NCBI GenBank assembly: GCA_035772405.1
Contig: JAYKKM010000378.1
Coordinates: forward strand, 1,658,501 to 1,722,500
DNA: 64,000 nt
Direction of reading: 5' to 3'
Source: Chrysogorgia sp. JL179-B06
Lineage: Eukaryota > Cnidaria > Anthozoa > Scleralcyonacea > Chrysogorgiidae
Below are positions 18,334 to 30,325 of this stretch, piece by piece. Positions within the stretch are counted from its first letter, which is position 1, and every line of letters starts with the position of its first letter. A model generated the notes under the pieces. The model was given only the letters and a program-made list of their open reading frames with translations, searched no databases and had not been told where the DNA came from. Made by a program: the position numbers and the translations under genes.

Positions 18334-19864
18334 TCAAGCATTCCTCACTTTACAATTGTTAAATATATAATTTTTTGTTGCCATTACATTGGCAGTTTTG
18401 CGGCTTGGCCTCGATCGCCGGCATGTTTTAGCGATGTGCCCCCGTTGACCACACCGAAAGCACACCACTTCTGTGAAAAATGAAAAAAATTGAATTTCAT
18501 TTTTAATTTGTATAGCAGAGGGGAAGGGAATTCAAATGAGATATTTTAAATGAAGGAATAGGAATTGCATTATTTCTCAATATTTGTTTTTCAGTTTTAG
18601 ACTTTTGAAAATGAACCTCATGACAGAACCTTGAACTTACTGTGCATGCTCCTTTTTGACTCTGAAAGGAAGAAGTTTGTGAGAATTTCAAGTAATTTTT
18701 TTAGATCAGACATATATAATATATTTTATTGATTTTATTGGATACTTACTATGCTGACAATTACGGGCCTTATGGCCTGTCTCGTGACAGTTATAGCAGC
18801 GTATTTCTAAAAATGCAGAACTTCGATTAATTTGCCATGTGCAAAATATGTTTATGACAATGTACAGTAGATAATATTATTAATTTGATATCCTACTCGT
18901 TTTGTTTTTATTTTTTTCTTCCAACTTTTCCTTTGCTAGAAAACAAATGAAGCACATGAGGTTCAGTATTATCCCAATTATCACTTTAAAATTGTTTAAT
19001 TATATTTTAAAATTTTCAATGATTTGTAAAAGATTTTATTGATAATAAATTCAACACACCACCATGTCCCTCGTTTTCTTCTTTATTTTCCTCATTTTCT
19101 TCTTTATTTCATATAAAAAATTAGAGACTAATTTAAAATTTTTAAATGTTAATGGCATTATTAAAGAGAGTAAGGGCACGATGATATGTTCACGGATGTT
19201 GCTCCTTGGTATATTAAATATAACAATTGTACACTAGTATATTGACATCTTTCCCAACTGCTCTTGGGTTAATACATTTTGTTGTCTATATATATTCTTT
19301 GTTCAACAATGTCAATTTTCATTTTTAATAAGGACACTTTACATAAAAGTATACGTAGGAGGCACGTGACCCAATGCCTTTCTAGAGGTTTGCTATAAGG
19401 TCAGCTAGGTTCCCTTACCTTCCTCGTGTTTATTCTCTACATCTATTCAATGATAAAAAAATTATGTTATGAATATATAATTTTATTGAAAAAACCATGG
19501 TAAGTTAATGCAAAATTACTTTTAATATTAACCATACCATTTCTGGACTTTTCTTGCTCTACCTGGAAATGAAATAATGTGGTGTAAACATGGACATACA
19601 TGCAGACATATTTTTGTTTGACACAGTTACTGCTGTTTTGAGCTATATAACTCTCAGATAAACTTACCTCCATCGACATTTTACTTCAATTGTTCACTGA
19701 TCTGGTTGACAATTTGCCAAGTTAAATGATAAAATAGTGTTGTTAATTTGGAAAAGTTCTAAATGTTGGACAAGTTTCATATTAAATATAACAAAATATG
19801 CAAACAGTGTTCTAAATGTTTAAATGTTATTAAAAGTATTAAGGAGAACTAAAATAAACTTACC
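18334..19864 (-). CDS. Multi-exon host-type gene for a small CCHC zinc-knuckle protein
   Basis: Reconstructed from splice sites. The 5' leader exon ends at 19864 (GGTAAGT). Coding exons are 19668-19701 (ATG at 19679), 19538-19562, 18750-18806, 18641-18661 and 18334-18470 (stop 18334-18336). Every intron is GT-AG with pyrimidine-rich acceptors, and reading phase matches at all joints (252 coding bases, 83 residues). Two zinc knuckles with C-x2-C-x4-H-x4-C spacing result: CYNCHETGHKARNC and CFRCGQRGHIAKTC, followed by an arginine-rich tail. Such proteins bind single-stranded RNA or DNA (CNBP-like). The leader exon lies in a CpG-rich stretch. Further exons cannot be excluded. Confidence 0.65.
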
Positions 19865-20260
19865 CTTTTCACTTTTTTCGCTTTATTTTCAAAAAAGAGC
19901 GGGAATTTTTTAGGATTTTCCACACGAGTTTCTCGCGCGATATGTCAACACGAATTTATCGCTAACCGCGCGCGGCCGAGCGTGTGGTACGAAGTTGTTA
20001 TTCACAAATAAAAAGCGAAAGGCACTAAAGCCTGCGAGTGTGAAGCGACTCCGATTTGGCATATTGTCATTCCATTTAATATCCGCACCCCCCTATTGAA
20101 GGGCTGTGACCCAAATTTTGAAGCGAAATGTTTTATGAGAGATATAGATGGCACGAAATATGAATGGAATGTATTTTGTAAGTTACTCACGTGACACGCG
20201 AAGATTCGTCTATTCCGATCAGTGGTCACTTCGATCGAAAATACAACCTCCTTCACTTGT
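19865..20260 (-). promoter_or_regulatory. CpG-containing promoter region and a possible alternative 5' exon
   Basis: Bases 19900-19990 hold several CGCG clusters, unusual in this AT-rich region and just upstream of the zinc-knuckle gene on its strand. At about 20190 a GTGAGT donor follows an open stretch (20191-20256), which could be an alternative first exon. No TATA box is evident. Confidence 0.35.
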
Positions 20261-21640
20261 TTTGCTGGATTAATTAATGATAATGGTTATTTCTATTTGA
20301 AAACCGTTTACGATGGATGATGTTGAAGAATGGTATAGTAAAGCACTGTCGGTTTGAGTTATATTTGAATGGACACAGTTTCTATTTTCAAGATGTATGC
20401 ACCACCATATATACATATGGAATGAAGGCTACAAACCAAGAACAGGCAAGACTTAATTTTGACTCTATCCTACATAAAGTTATTTGTAATTGAAGGGACA
20501 TTTAAGATTAAATACGATCACCATACTGATATAGAAATATTCATAGATTTATCATCATCATGCGAATACGGTATTCCATTGCACAAAATAAACAATCATA
20601 AAAATTATCAGTTTATGCTTGAAGTATTAAAGTTTCATCCAATAATGCAAACAACAAAACACTGAAATCTTTAAAATAATTAAGTGTCTGCAAGTTCACA
20701 TGACATCGTTATATTTGTAAATGTCTTTTTATAATTAAATACTTTTATTTGGTTTTCAATGCACATTTAACTCTTGATGAACGTGGACTTTTAATATTGA
20801 AATGCGTATTACCGCAAATAATATTTTCAAACTGAAATCAATTTTTTTTAACATAGTTTCTGTGTTTCTCTCACTGTTTTTTTGGCATTGGTACTAATGT
20901 TTTTTTTTGGAGAGTTCAATTCATCAAGATTTAACTGTATATTTCTTTATATAAAGACATTTTATTAAATGTTTTTGTGCAAAATAAAAAAAAAAAAATT
21001 AATATGCAGTGATATGACAAAATTTGAAATATTATATTAAAGTTCAATAGTTTGAATGTTTTTGTTCGTTGAATCCTTGGTAATGTTTTTGTTCGTTGAA
21101 TCCTTGGTAATGTTTTTGAGCAGCGTTGAGATGTTATTTTGTGAAGAACATAGGTGATAGTTATCCATATCAGTGTTTGAATGAAAACAAATTTGCTATA
21201 TACAGTAAGAAAAGAAAACAATCAAAGATATTTCAGTGTTTGCTATAATAGATAGTTACATATTTTTTAGTTAAAGTAATACTTTATATATCTGAGTAAA
21301 ATACAAACTATACACGCATTTCCAATTGACACACAGGTTAGCTTTTGTTTTTAAAGAAAACATTACGCTTAAAATTATGCGATCTTGTATAAATGCATAA
21401 TAGACCCTTGCTGACCCATGAAACAATGACTCCAAATCTATGTTGACAATGAGATTTTACTGTGTTTTCTGTTACAGTATCTTTTATATCCACTTCGGTT
21501 TGAAGCCGTTCTTCATGCCTGTTGAAGCAAATTCTGGAAGTGTTCACAAATTACAGTATTGCAATTGTATAATATAATGAATGAAATTATATAATTAAAA
21601 TGCTTACTTTAACTGTACATTCCAGAATTTTCTTATCTAT
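20261..21640. other. AT-rich non-coding DNA with a short tandem repeat
   Basis: No gene called. Two copies of a 28-base unit (GTTCGTTGAATCCTTGGTAA core) lie at about 21056-21111. An open stretch on the minus strand at about 21450-21547 is preceded by a CAG acceptor and could be an exon, without further support. Confidence 0.4.
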
Positions 21641-23262
21641 AATAGCTCAACTGGCAGTCAGGCATCCCTGTAATGAGAATATGAAGTGTAGCTTTTTTAT
21701 GGGATAATTAAATTATTAATGAACTGCCTTGAGTTGGGTGGAACATTTCTCTGCAAATCATTAATAGGCCTAATAGCCTTCTGTCATTGTAGATAAATGT
21801 TTATTGCAGATAGTATAATTTTCCTCTATTTTACTAATCTCTTATACCAATAATGTTACATACCTTTACAAATTTAAGCATTTTAGCAACATATAATTAG
21901 ATGTGCAAGTACGTGTGAAACCTGGACAAAACAAAAATCATATATTCGAAAAATTATTTAAAAATAGAATATTATTTTTAGCAATATGGTTTTTCCTCAC
22001 CAGTGTATTGTTCAAATTTCCAGTGTGTAAGATGTGTGTTTGAACCTGCAAGATATTTAAAAAAATTATTAGAAATTAAATATGTCCATCCAAAATTCAA
22101 ATGTCTTTCAAGTAAATTTTATTCACTGACACTGCGGTAAAAAGCCTTTAATAACATCTACCATGATTGAATAAAAAATGAGAATTGTCATACTGGCCAG
22201 TAAAGAATATGCTAAAGAATGTACAGTATATACCTGTCATTGTGTCACTGGATTGTTTTTTGAATTGAACTTTCCCATCATGTAAAATGGGAGAAACAAT
22301 TATAATTACTATGGCTGCAAATACAAAAGAAAAAATATAGCCTTTTTGGTTTAAATACTATAACGTGACACTGTGATACAAGATAACTGATATTTCAATA
22401 CAGTCAGCCATTAATTCTGTACTTAATAATGGAAATGGACCATCATCAACAGGGAATACTGTGTGAATCACTGAACAATTTAATAATTATTCATTTCGAC
22501 TGCATGTACTTACAAATCTACAGGGTTATATTGTCCATCAATGCTAGACAATGACATCTGTTGTAGGGATGCAATTTCTAACCTAAATTGAAAGAAACAG
22601 TATATAATTGTAATTTAATTCTGTTCAAATTACGTATGTCCTTATGTAATTAACATAATACAGTGATTTATGACATGTATCTATTCTTTTTATGTCTGAT
22701 ATACCTTCTGTTTTGAATTGTAAATGACAATATGTCTACGCACCCACTCCCTTTTTAATATACAGTACTCTACCTGTCAGAACAGTATATTGATTATTTT
22801 CTTCATTGAACTTTGCCATACAGTACAGTAAAATACAACAAATATTGTAACCATGCCTACAAATAAAAAATAAAAGGAATATGTGTACAATTTATATATG
22901 CCTTAGCAGCATTAGTCTACAGTCTTTTTAAAGAATATAAATTATCACTTTTCAAGTTAAAACAATTGTTTAATTTTTTACTGTAAATGTACAACTACGA
23001 CATGGTGATAGTTGCCCCGAGATCAATGAATGTCAATCCATCCAGTCATTAACTCTGTAACAAATGTAAAATGGAGCAGCATCCAAGTTGACAATACTGG
23101 TAGATGCACTGTTTTTTCAGTGTACCTGCACCATTTATATAATTATTAAACTTCATGAACTTACAACAATCTATGTTGTCTTGCATGAATGCTGGAGGTC
23201 TTTCCTAGCGATTCTCAATAACTGCTTCAACATGTCTACAGTATTTTCTTGAAACTGAAATT
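21641..23262 (-). other. Candidate exons of a small host transcript with duplicated exon pairs
   Basis: Acceptor-exon-donor patterns on the minus strand occur at about 23170-23260, 22788-22870, 22518-22585, 22244-22326, 21994-22050 and 21625-21672. The pairs 23.2/22.8 kb and 22.55/22.3 kb resemble each other in sequence, including GTAAGT donors and a GGCAAAGTTCAAT or GGGAAAGTTCAAT core, so an exon pair has been duplicated. One phase-consistent path gives a short peptide with a hydrophobic IVIIIV stretch. Coding status is doubtful; it may be a non-coding RNA. Confidence 0.25.
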
Positions 23263-23837
23263 GAAAACGATAGTTTTTAAATTTAATTGCTAATTACAGC
23301 TCTCCTATTTGTTGCTTTAAATTATACATATTACAGTAAGTTGTGTATCCGAACTCTCATTACCCAAACAACCTGAACATTACTTCCTACATAACAATTT
23401 CTTAGTATTGGATTAACGGTTTGCCCTTAATTGTTGTACTGTACGTACCTAATTTTGTTGTGATAAAAATCCCATTTTGTCATTCATCTGCATGTATATA
23501 CAGTTATGAAGAGTATTTTAATTGCTATTTGTTATCTACAGGGAAAACAATAAAAAACAAAACAATTATATTTAACAATGACCCAAAGTTTATTTCACTG
23601 CAAGCAATGCATACATAGGAAAAAATAATACCTTGTACATTTCAATGTTGTAAATTTCTTTTTTGTAGATCGATAGATATGAAATGAATTTTATTATCAA
23701 CTGGCCGGCCTTTTTTCATATCACCTCTCAAGCACATCTGAAATGTGCTGCAGTAGGTACAGACATAACACACATGTGGCTAAAATGTCTCTACCTTTTC
23801 TCCCTCTAAAGTAGACTCAAAAAGTCTCTGCACTTGA
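23263..23837. other. Non-coding AT-rich DNA
   Basis: Nothing recognisable on either strand. Confidence 0.45.
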
Positions 23838-24080
23838 GGACGCTCACTCGAAAACACAATCAATTAGATTGTATCCAGCGACAGCAAGATTGACTCGAAA
23901 GCAAATTCAAAACAAACCGTAGTGAATTCACCCAGTGACGCCTCACTCGGAAACACAATTAGATTGCATCCAGCGACAGGCAAATAACCCGAAAGCAAAT
24001 TCAAAGCAAACGCAATGAATTCACCCAGTGCGCCAACTCGAAAACACAAATGTGTCCAGTACCAGGCAAATTAATCCGTC
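23838..24080. repeat. Tandem repeat of about 98 bp, 2.5 copies
   Basis: The unit contains CACTCGAAAACACAA, ATCCAGCGACAGG, CGAAAGCAAATTCAAA and GAATTCACCCAGTG. Two full diverged copies and a partial third follow each other. It adjoins the helicase remnant and may be its 3' flank. Confidence 0.8.
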
Positions 24081-24295
24081 AGAAACACATTTTCAAAAAT
24101 GTGTACTGCGGCACCCCTCCAAAACACATTAAATGTGACCTGTAGCTAGTGGTTTAATAATATTGTCGTGCAGTATATACATGTACTATACATTCTGCAC
24201 CCGGCCAGTTCATACCATAGTCACTCGTCATCTGGAATTATACTGTTTTCCACTGACTCTATTGGCAACTTTCGCCAATAATATTTCAATACCTA

Positions 24296-26825
24296 TTACT
24301 CGTGACTATATTTTTGTAGGGTTTTCTCTGATAGCAACACAAGCCTCTGCTCTTCCTCAATTCTCTTTTGCATATTTTTGTTTCTGCCAATTGCTCTCAA
24401 ACGATCAAATGTCATTGGCTCAAACACAATATCATTAATAGATCTTACCCTTGATGTAGCTACAAATGTACATCCAGCCACTTTCTCACCTTTTCCCAGG
24501 TCAACGACAACTTTTGGTAAAGTCTGTCCCTGTGACTTGTGGATGGTCATTGCATACCTTAATCTCAAAGGAATTTGCTCTCGTGACAAGTATTTGCCAT
24601 CAACCATCCATTCAAATGCCTTTGGTGGCACTGGTAGGCATTTCTCACAAGAATTGATAAATGCTGGTCCTGTGTAGGCAGGGAAATGTACCAACACTGC
24701 AATTGGTAAACTTGGAGGTCCTGCAGCCTCTGCATACCAAAACTGTTCAACTACTCCGAATGAGCCATTACATAGGTCAACCTCTGCCCAAAGGTTGGAT
24801 GTTAGCATGACCTCAGCATTCTTTGAATTCGAAAGAAATACAATGGCATCTAAACCTCCAGCTTCATCTGATTTTGCTGCCGAGGCACCATGGCCAGAGT
24901 GCTTTGCCTGAATCTTTGCTACTGGTTGTCCAGTACTTTTCAGCTTTTCATAGTTGTACTCAGCCACACTCTTCTTATCAAAGTACAATCTAATTGCTGC
25001 ATTAAATTCAACCATGTCAACATTATTGGGTGAATGTTGAAGGAGAAGACGCCAATCTTCCTCCGTAACTTTCCCATCTCTCATCCTCAGTAGCAAACTT
25101 CTGAATGCTATCGCTTCAGGATTACTGCCAGCCTGTCGCATACTATCATCAAGAATAACAACAGTGTTAAACAAACAATAGAGACTATGCCCATGATCAC
25201 TAATAATCGATCCATTCCCAGAAACATATAATGCTCGATCACAGACTGGTGGCAACTGACCAAAGTCACCAAGGAGAATCACTGAAATCCCACCAAATGG
25301 CTTATTTTGATTCCCCGTACCAGCACGTAATCTATTGTCTAGCCAAGAGAACATCTTGTGACCAATCATTGACATTTCATCAACAATAAGGTAAGCCTTA
25401 CCTTCTAATTTAACTGTAGACGCTGTAACGACTCACCCTGAAGCTCTCTATGGTCATGAATTGGAAGTTGTGCTGCAGAATGCAACGTCTGGCCATTTAT
25501 ACTAAATGCTGCTATGCCTGTGGTTGCTGTTACTAAGCATTTCTCTCCAAGCGCTTGCTTCAAAGCATTTATTATGTATGTCTTACCTGTCCCAGCAGTT
25601 CCACAGACAATCATACAAACTGGTTCACCTGTCTCAACACTTTGAGCATGGGATGTTACAATATCATAAGCCAGTCGCTGCTTCGCATTCAAAGTTCCTG
25701 GATCAATGGCCGGATGACCATTCTGTGGTTGCGCAGTAAGGGGTTGTCTTCCTCGTTCCTCTGCATCTTTCCTCTGCTTGGAAATCCACGCTGGGCATTC
25801 CCTTAATAGCTCCATTGGCACTGACCTTGCTCCCTCAAACCAGTCAGTTCCATGCTCCAACAGCAGGTCACCTGATTGCTCTTAATGCTGATTCAACCTG
25901 CAAAGCAACATCCAATCATCAGTTTCTTCACATTGCTCATTGTTTGTTTCATCATCATCACTTTCATTGGTGTCATCATTATCACTATCTTCTGCAACTT
26001 CTTCATCTTGTTCTGATTCTCGCTCAAACATATTTAACATTTCTTCACAATGACCTATGACATTATCTTCAGCAAAGTCAGTATGCAAAAATAGGTGATA
26101 AGTATTAATAAACATTTCATCACTTTCTGCCTCATTGCCCCATGCATTTGATGGTTCACCCTCCCAAGGCTTGAATTTGATAAGCTGATATTTGCAATAT
26201 CTGCCCAAATCTGGACCGCGAGGGTTTCTCGAGACCTGTGGGAATGTCCGTACAATATAGGGAACTGATCGTTTCCTTACCTGTGAACGATATTTTGTGT
26301 ACTGTGACACATATTGCATCAAATTCAACTGAGACAACCCTTGACACTTACTGTTGGCAGTTGAACGCTTACCATACTCTTCAATGGTCGATTTTTGCAA
26401 CACTTCATCACTTTGGTTCTCATTGTCAATGACAACCTTCTTACTATTATCTAAAGAAATAGTAACAAAACTATAAGTACACCCTATCAAAGGGAGGCTT
26501 AGAAGCATATGTGCTGTTTCTTGCGCTGCCATATCTCGATCTCCAGCGACTTGGATTATGGCTTTCTTGATTGCCGAAGATACTTTATCATTATCCTGTA
26601 ACCTTGACACACAGGAGCCCAAAATATCTCTGATGCTTGCTTTGAGCGTGGTTCGCCCTTTGCTGCATACTTTGCCATGTACCGTCCACATGCATTCTTG
26701 TCAACGATGACCTGTAAATCAACATTAGCTCTCCAATTCTCAATCATCACCCTGTTATGAGAATTTAACCTATGGTCATTTCTCTTTGTAACTAATTTTG
26801 CACCTAACTTACAATGCGGTAACAA
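24296..26825 (-). pseudogene. Helitron-type/PIF1-family helicase remnant
   Basis: Reading down the minus strand: 26825-26556 (VDKNACGRYMAKYAAKGE, a block typical before Helitron helicases), 26691-25882 (SAQE-like AAQETAHMLLSLPL and an acidic tail), 25881-25405 with Walker A GTAGTGKT, and 25404-24296 with LIVDEMSMIGHKMF, LLGDFGQLPPV and the closing MTIHKSQGQTL of SF1B/PIF1 helicases. Frames change near 26650 and 25405, and there is a stop at 25882-25884, so it is not translatable as one protein. No HUH Rep motif is visible upstream; beyond 26830 the sequence is an AT microsatellite, so the 5' part is lost. Confidence 0.8.
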
Positions 26826-26868
26826 TTCATAGTTAAAATGGGTTTCTTCTTCTAAACCCTTAGTAGTA

Positions 26869-26892
26869 ATATATATATATATATATATATAT
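26869..26892. repeat. AT dinucleotide microsatellite
   Basis: Twelve uninterrupted AT units directly 5' of the truncated helicase. Confidence 0.95.
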
Positions 26893-27204
26893 CAATGTGT
26901 TTGGGATTGGAACCGAGCTCTAAGCCAATCAGAATCAAGAATGATTTGAATGGACCAATCAGAGCACAGCACAATCCCGTATTTCTAGGGGGGTTGAAGC
27001 TTTTTAAGGTGTGGTCAACCTGTATAGAACGACCAACCATCAAATCAGGGGGGATATGCACCTGGTCGTATACAAGAGGTTTTTTGTATAAAATTAGTCA
27101 AAAAGTGGTCGCGGTCAAGAGTATATATATCACATGGGTCGTGTTGTTGTACGACCAGTTTTTTAGTCGTCCCTGAGTTGAACGACCAGAGAGATTGAAG
27201 GTCA
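26893..27204. other. Non-coding stretch with repeated CGACCA/TGGTCG words
   Basis: No gene. Words GAACGACCA, GGTCGTAT and GGTCGTTC-like complements recur, suggesting an old repeat, but boundaries are not clear. Confidence 0.35.
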
Positions 27205-27545
27205 TTCAAGGTGAATAGTGTTAAGCAAGTACTGACGTCATTTGCTATACGGGGTTGAAAGCAGTGATGAACCAGGAACAGGATGTTTAAGTCGTAGAAT
27301 TTAGTGTTTCAAACAACTGATAATCAGTGCGGAAAGTTTGCCCAGAAACCAAACATGTCGAAAGTGAAACAGCCCTTTTACTCTAGACATGTTTGGTTTC
27401 TGTGCAAACTTTCCACACTGATTATCAATTATTCGGAACACGAAATTCTACGACTAAACTTCCTGTTCCTGGTCCATCATTGCTTTCAACCCCATATAGC
27501 ATCCGAGACAGCACTTAAACAGATCATCATTCACACTGTGATATA
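27205..27545. repeat. Foldback (inverted-repeat) element
   Basis: Arms of about 115 bp (27244-27359 and 27387-27500) are near-perfect reverse complements around a 27-base spacer; weaker pairing extends to about 27205 and 27545. It has no coding capacity and looks like a MITE or foldback transposon. Confidence 0.85.
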
Positions 27546-28508
27546 TACTCTGACACACACACCTCGTTTTGAAAAAAAGAAATACAAAAAATTCTATTAT
27601 ACATAACCATCATACCTCACCCGATGTGGTGTATACTTACGTGCACGTGCCATCCAAAAACGCCATATTTTTTATTTGAAGACTTGTAATGTAGTATGAA
27701 ATAAAAATAATCAGTTTTGGACTGCCTTATTTTTATTTGAAGAGTAGTAATGTGTTTTGAAATAAAATACTTTGAATTAATCATAGAAATTTCCACCATG
27801 GAGCTCTTACCTCGACGCCATCTTATGGCCGAATGACTGATATTCTCTAGTTACTGTATATTTAAAAATGATATTTCCTCAAAATATTTTAAGATGATAT
27901 ATCTCATAAAAATTATTTTGGATGTTTCTTCCAAAAAATTTGAGGGTTATAGTTTTGAAAAACCTCAAAATAATTTTAGATGAAATATTACCCAATAAAA
28001 ATATTAGAGTTGTGGAAAAAAGTTTTAAAACCGTAAAAGTGTTTTATTAAATTTGGAGAAAACTCCAAATAAATTTTAAGAGAATTGTAGAGTATATAAG
28101 CAGATGTTTTTTCATATTTTATCAGTTGTGTGTGTTTTGCTCGCTTGTAAGTTGTGCTTCGGCACAAGACTCTGAATTCTTCCAATGTTCTGTTTATTAT
28201 TAAACTGCATTGGCGCGCGTTCAACCCGTAGTCGAATTTGCGATTCGAATGAGATTGGCTCAGGTCCATAGCGACAATCTGGTCATCCCTTATTCAATGA
28301 ATTGCTTATTTTACGCAAGGGTTGTGCGTTACCGTATGATGAAAGAGTTAGCTATAGTAAAAACACACACACGATGTAAAAAAAGTAGGATGAATTATTA
28401 TTAAAAACACGTATTTACAAAACGAAAGTTACACATACAAGTTTGTTATACATTTAAGGGGTTCCCATGTTGGATATAAAACCCCTACAAAATTAAAAAT
28501 AAACAGTT
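27546..28508. other. AT-rich DNA, left limit of element 3 uncertain
   Basis: I see no gene or terminal repeat. Weak internal repetition (TTTGAAGA.TAGTAATGT.TTTGAAATAAAA) occurs at 27675-27770. The left end of element 3 should lie here or slightly further left, but no AG-type terminus could be picked out. Confidence 0.3.
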
Positions 28509-28902
28509 TTAATTTTTCTGTTTTACCATTGTTTTTGTACTTTCAAAGTACATGAATTGCTCACCCCTGCAATCCACATACCCCCACACGCGGGGGTCAT
28601 CGTTGTCGTCTTCCGGAGCTTCGTATTCGTCGAAGTCATACTCCGACTCTGTTTGGACGCGGAACGCCCACTCGCTCTCTTCAGGATCCTGCACCAGTAG
28701 GATCCCCGGAACGTCGGTTTCAATTGTGTTCTCTATGGGGGGAGGAGGGATGGTTTCTTTCTAAGAGAAAATAAAAAACATAATAAATACATGTCGATTG
28801 TATACAGACAGTAAAAACATTTTAGCGCTATCTTACATTTTCTTCTTTCTTTTCCTGGGGTTCTGTCCTGGGCTCCGTGTTCTTATTATTTTGTTCAGAC
28901 AT
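28509..28902 (-). CDS. Spliced gene for a small acidic protein (element 3)
   Basis: Two exons: 28837-28902 (ATG at 28902, 22 codons) and 28509-28760 (84 codons with stop). The 76-base intron has a GTAAGA donor and a TTTTCTCTTAG acceptor; phase 0 joins both frames to 105 residues. The product is proline-rich at the joint (IPPPP), then strongly acidic (EYDFDEYEAPEDDNDD). A TTATAAAATAAGC box lies about 75 bases before the start, resembling boxes before other element 3 genes. No family recognised. Confidence 0.55.
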
Positions 28903-29094
28903 CTTTTGCGTGTTTTTTCTTTTTGCTCGTTGCTTCGTGCTTTGAAATCGTTTTGGTTTGAGATGTGCCTTCGTGCTTATTTTATAATCATGGTCTACGG
29001 TCTATTACAATGGTTTGCGGCTTTAAGCAATCAGAGTTTCTATAATCAAACCTCCCCCGTATCTATCCAATCAGAGCTCGTTTATTAAAGCCTT
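28903..29094. promoter_or_regulatory. Promoter region of the acidic-protein gene
   Basis: On the minus strand a TTATAAAATAAGC box (about 28975-28987) and two ATTGG-related CCAAT sequences (near 29028 and 29068) precede the ATG at 28902. Confidence 0.4.
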
Positions 29095-29334
29095 CATGTC
29101 AAAACAATTGAATTATTATGGGTAGGAACAATACGTGTTGTTAAACGCTTAGGGATGCGTATATATAATAAGCGTCTTGTTCTATTCTCTCCCTTTATGT
29201 CAAAACAGTTTGATTAATAATAGGGTAGGAACAATGAATCTTAAGGACGTGAATATATAATAAGCGTTTTGTTCTGATTCCTCCCCCTATGTCAAAACAG
29301 TTTGATAAATAATATGGGTAGGGGGACAATGAAT
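29095..29334. repeat. Tandem repeat of promoter-like units
   Basis: Two full units and a partial third of about 95 bp. Each has ATGTCAAAACAGTTTGAT, GGGTAGGAACAAT and, in the full units, TATATAATAAGCGT.TTGTTCT. The latter words also precede the gene at 30894 (TATAAGCGTTTGTTCCT), so the units look like multiplied promoters. Confidence 0.7.
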
Positions 29335-29693
29335 TTACTTGTTGGGATTAGCGGCCATTTTGTTTGTGTACTTTGGTAGCTACGATGTTTTAATGAGTTC
29401 TAATCTTAATTACTTGTAGGGATTAGCGGGCATTTTGAAGGGATTAGTCCCTGTGAAATATATATTTCCGTAGGGGTATGTGTTTAAATACGTCTATTTT
29501 CTAGATATTTAAGCATTTTTACACTTATTTAAACATATTTTTATGCTTTTTGATACTTTATTTTACACTTTTCACACAATTTAGTATATATTTTTGTATA
29601 CCCGTTAAACTATTTTGTGCGATAATATAAGTATTTGGGAGAGAGTTCATTAATTCATACATGTCAAAAACGATGATAAATGGTTTTTAATGT
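29335..29693. other. Non-coding AT-rich stretch
   Basis: GGGATTAGCGG.CATTTTG occurs twice (about 29346 and 29420). No gene seen. Confidence 0.4.
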
Positions 29694-30020
29694 TTAACGT
29701 ACAAATTCTGGATTGGTGCAACACATTGTATACATGTTTTCAAAGAAGATATGCCTGCCAACGAGATCTTTTTGATTTTCGTTTCGATGAACCACAGCAA
29801 CAATAATTCCAGCTTGAACACCCATTCGGGTATTAAGATGCGAGGTGAGCTTAAAATCTTTTAATATTATCCCGCACCGGTTATCTAGCCAAATTTTATC
29901 TTCTTTCATGAAGTCAACCACATAAAAATCAGAGTCCTTGCACATTGTATATAGAAATTCAGAAGTGTATAACCTCACGTTATCAAGTTTAATTTCGCTT
30001 ATATCTATACTTGTTGTCAT
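29694..30020 (-). CDS. Unrecognised element 3 protein
   Basis: 108 residues, mixed alpha/beta pattern, two close cysteines near the end (MCCTNPEFV) and several hydrophobic beta-like runs (GVQAGIIVAVVH). Starts with a proper ATG, MTTSIDISEIK. It is the third of three minus-strand genes (30585 down to 29694) with short spacing and may share a transcript with them. No family recognised. Confidence 0.5.
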   Translation of the reverse strand: MTTSIDISEIKLDNVRLYTSEFLYTMCKDSDFYVVDFMKEDKIWLDNRCGIILKDFKLTSHLNTRMGVQAGIIVAVVHRNENQKDLVGRHIFFENMYTMCCTNPEFVR

Positions 30021-30082
30021 GATGAGTTTTGTCTAATAATAAAAATGTTTTTGCGGAGAGAGATGTCTATATATACAAAGGA

Positions 30083-30325
30083 TTAATCTTTTACAATGAA
30101 TATATAATGATTGGTAAGATACACGCTTTTACCCATCTTATCGTGCTGGGGTGATTCGAATTCAATTTTAAAGTAATTGTTATATTCATCGTTAAAGAAA
30201 AGGTCATACATCTGTGTCGGTTCGCCAGCGGACATGGGTATGGGTCTTGAACCAATTAACTGTAGATTTCGTTCACGACATAGATCCCTCATAGATATTA
30301 TATCTATAAATTTTGCTTGATTCAT
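30083..30325 (-). CDS. Unrecognised element 3 protein
   Basis: 80 residues. The start overlaps the end of the previous gene by four bases (30322-30325), as in tightly packed viral genomes. The sequence is mixed, ending VYLTNHYIFIVKD. No motif recognised. Confidence 0.5.
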   Translation of the reverse strand: MNQAKFIDIISMRDLCRERNLQLIGSRPIPMSAGEPTQMYDLFFNDEYNNYFKIEFESPQHDKMGKSVYLTNHYIFIVKD

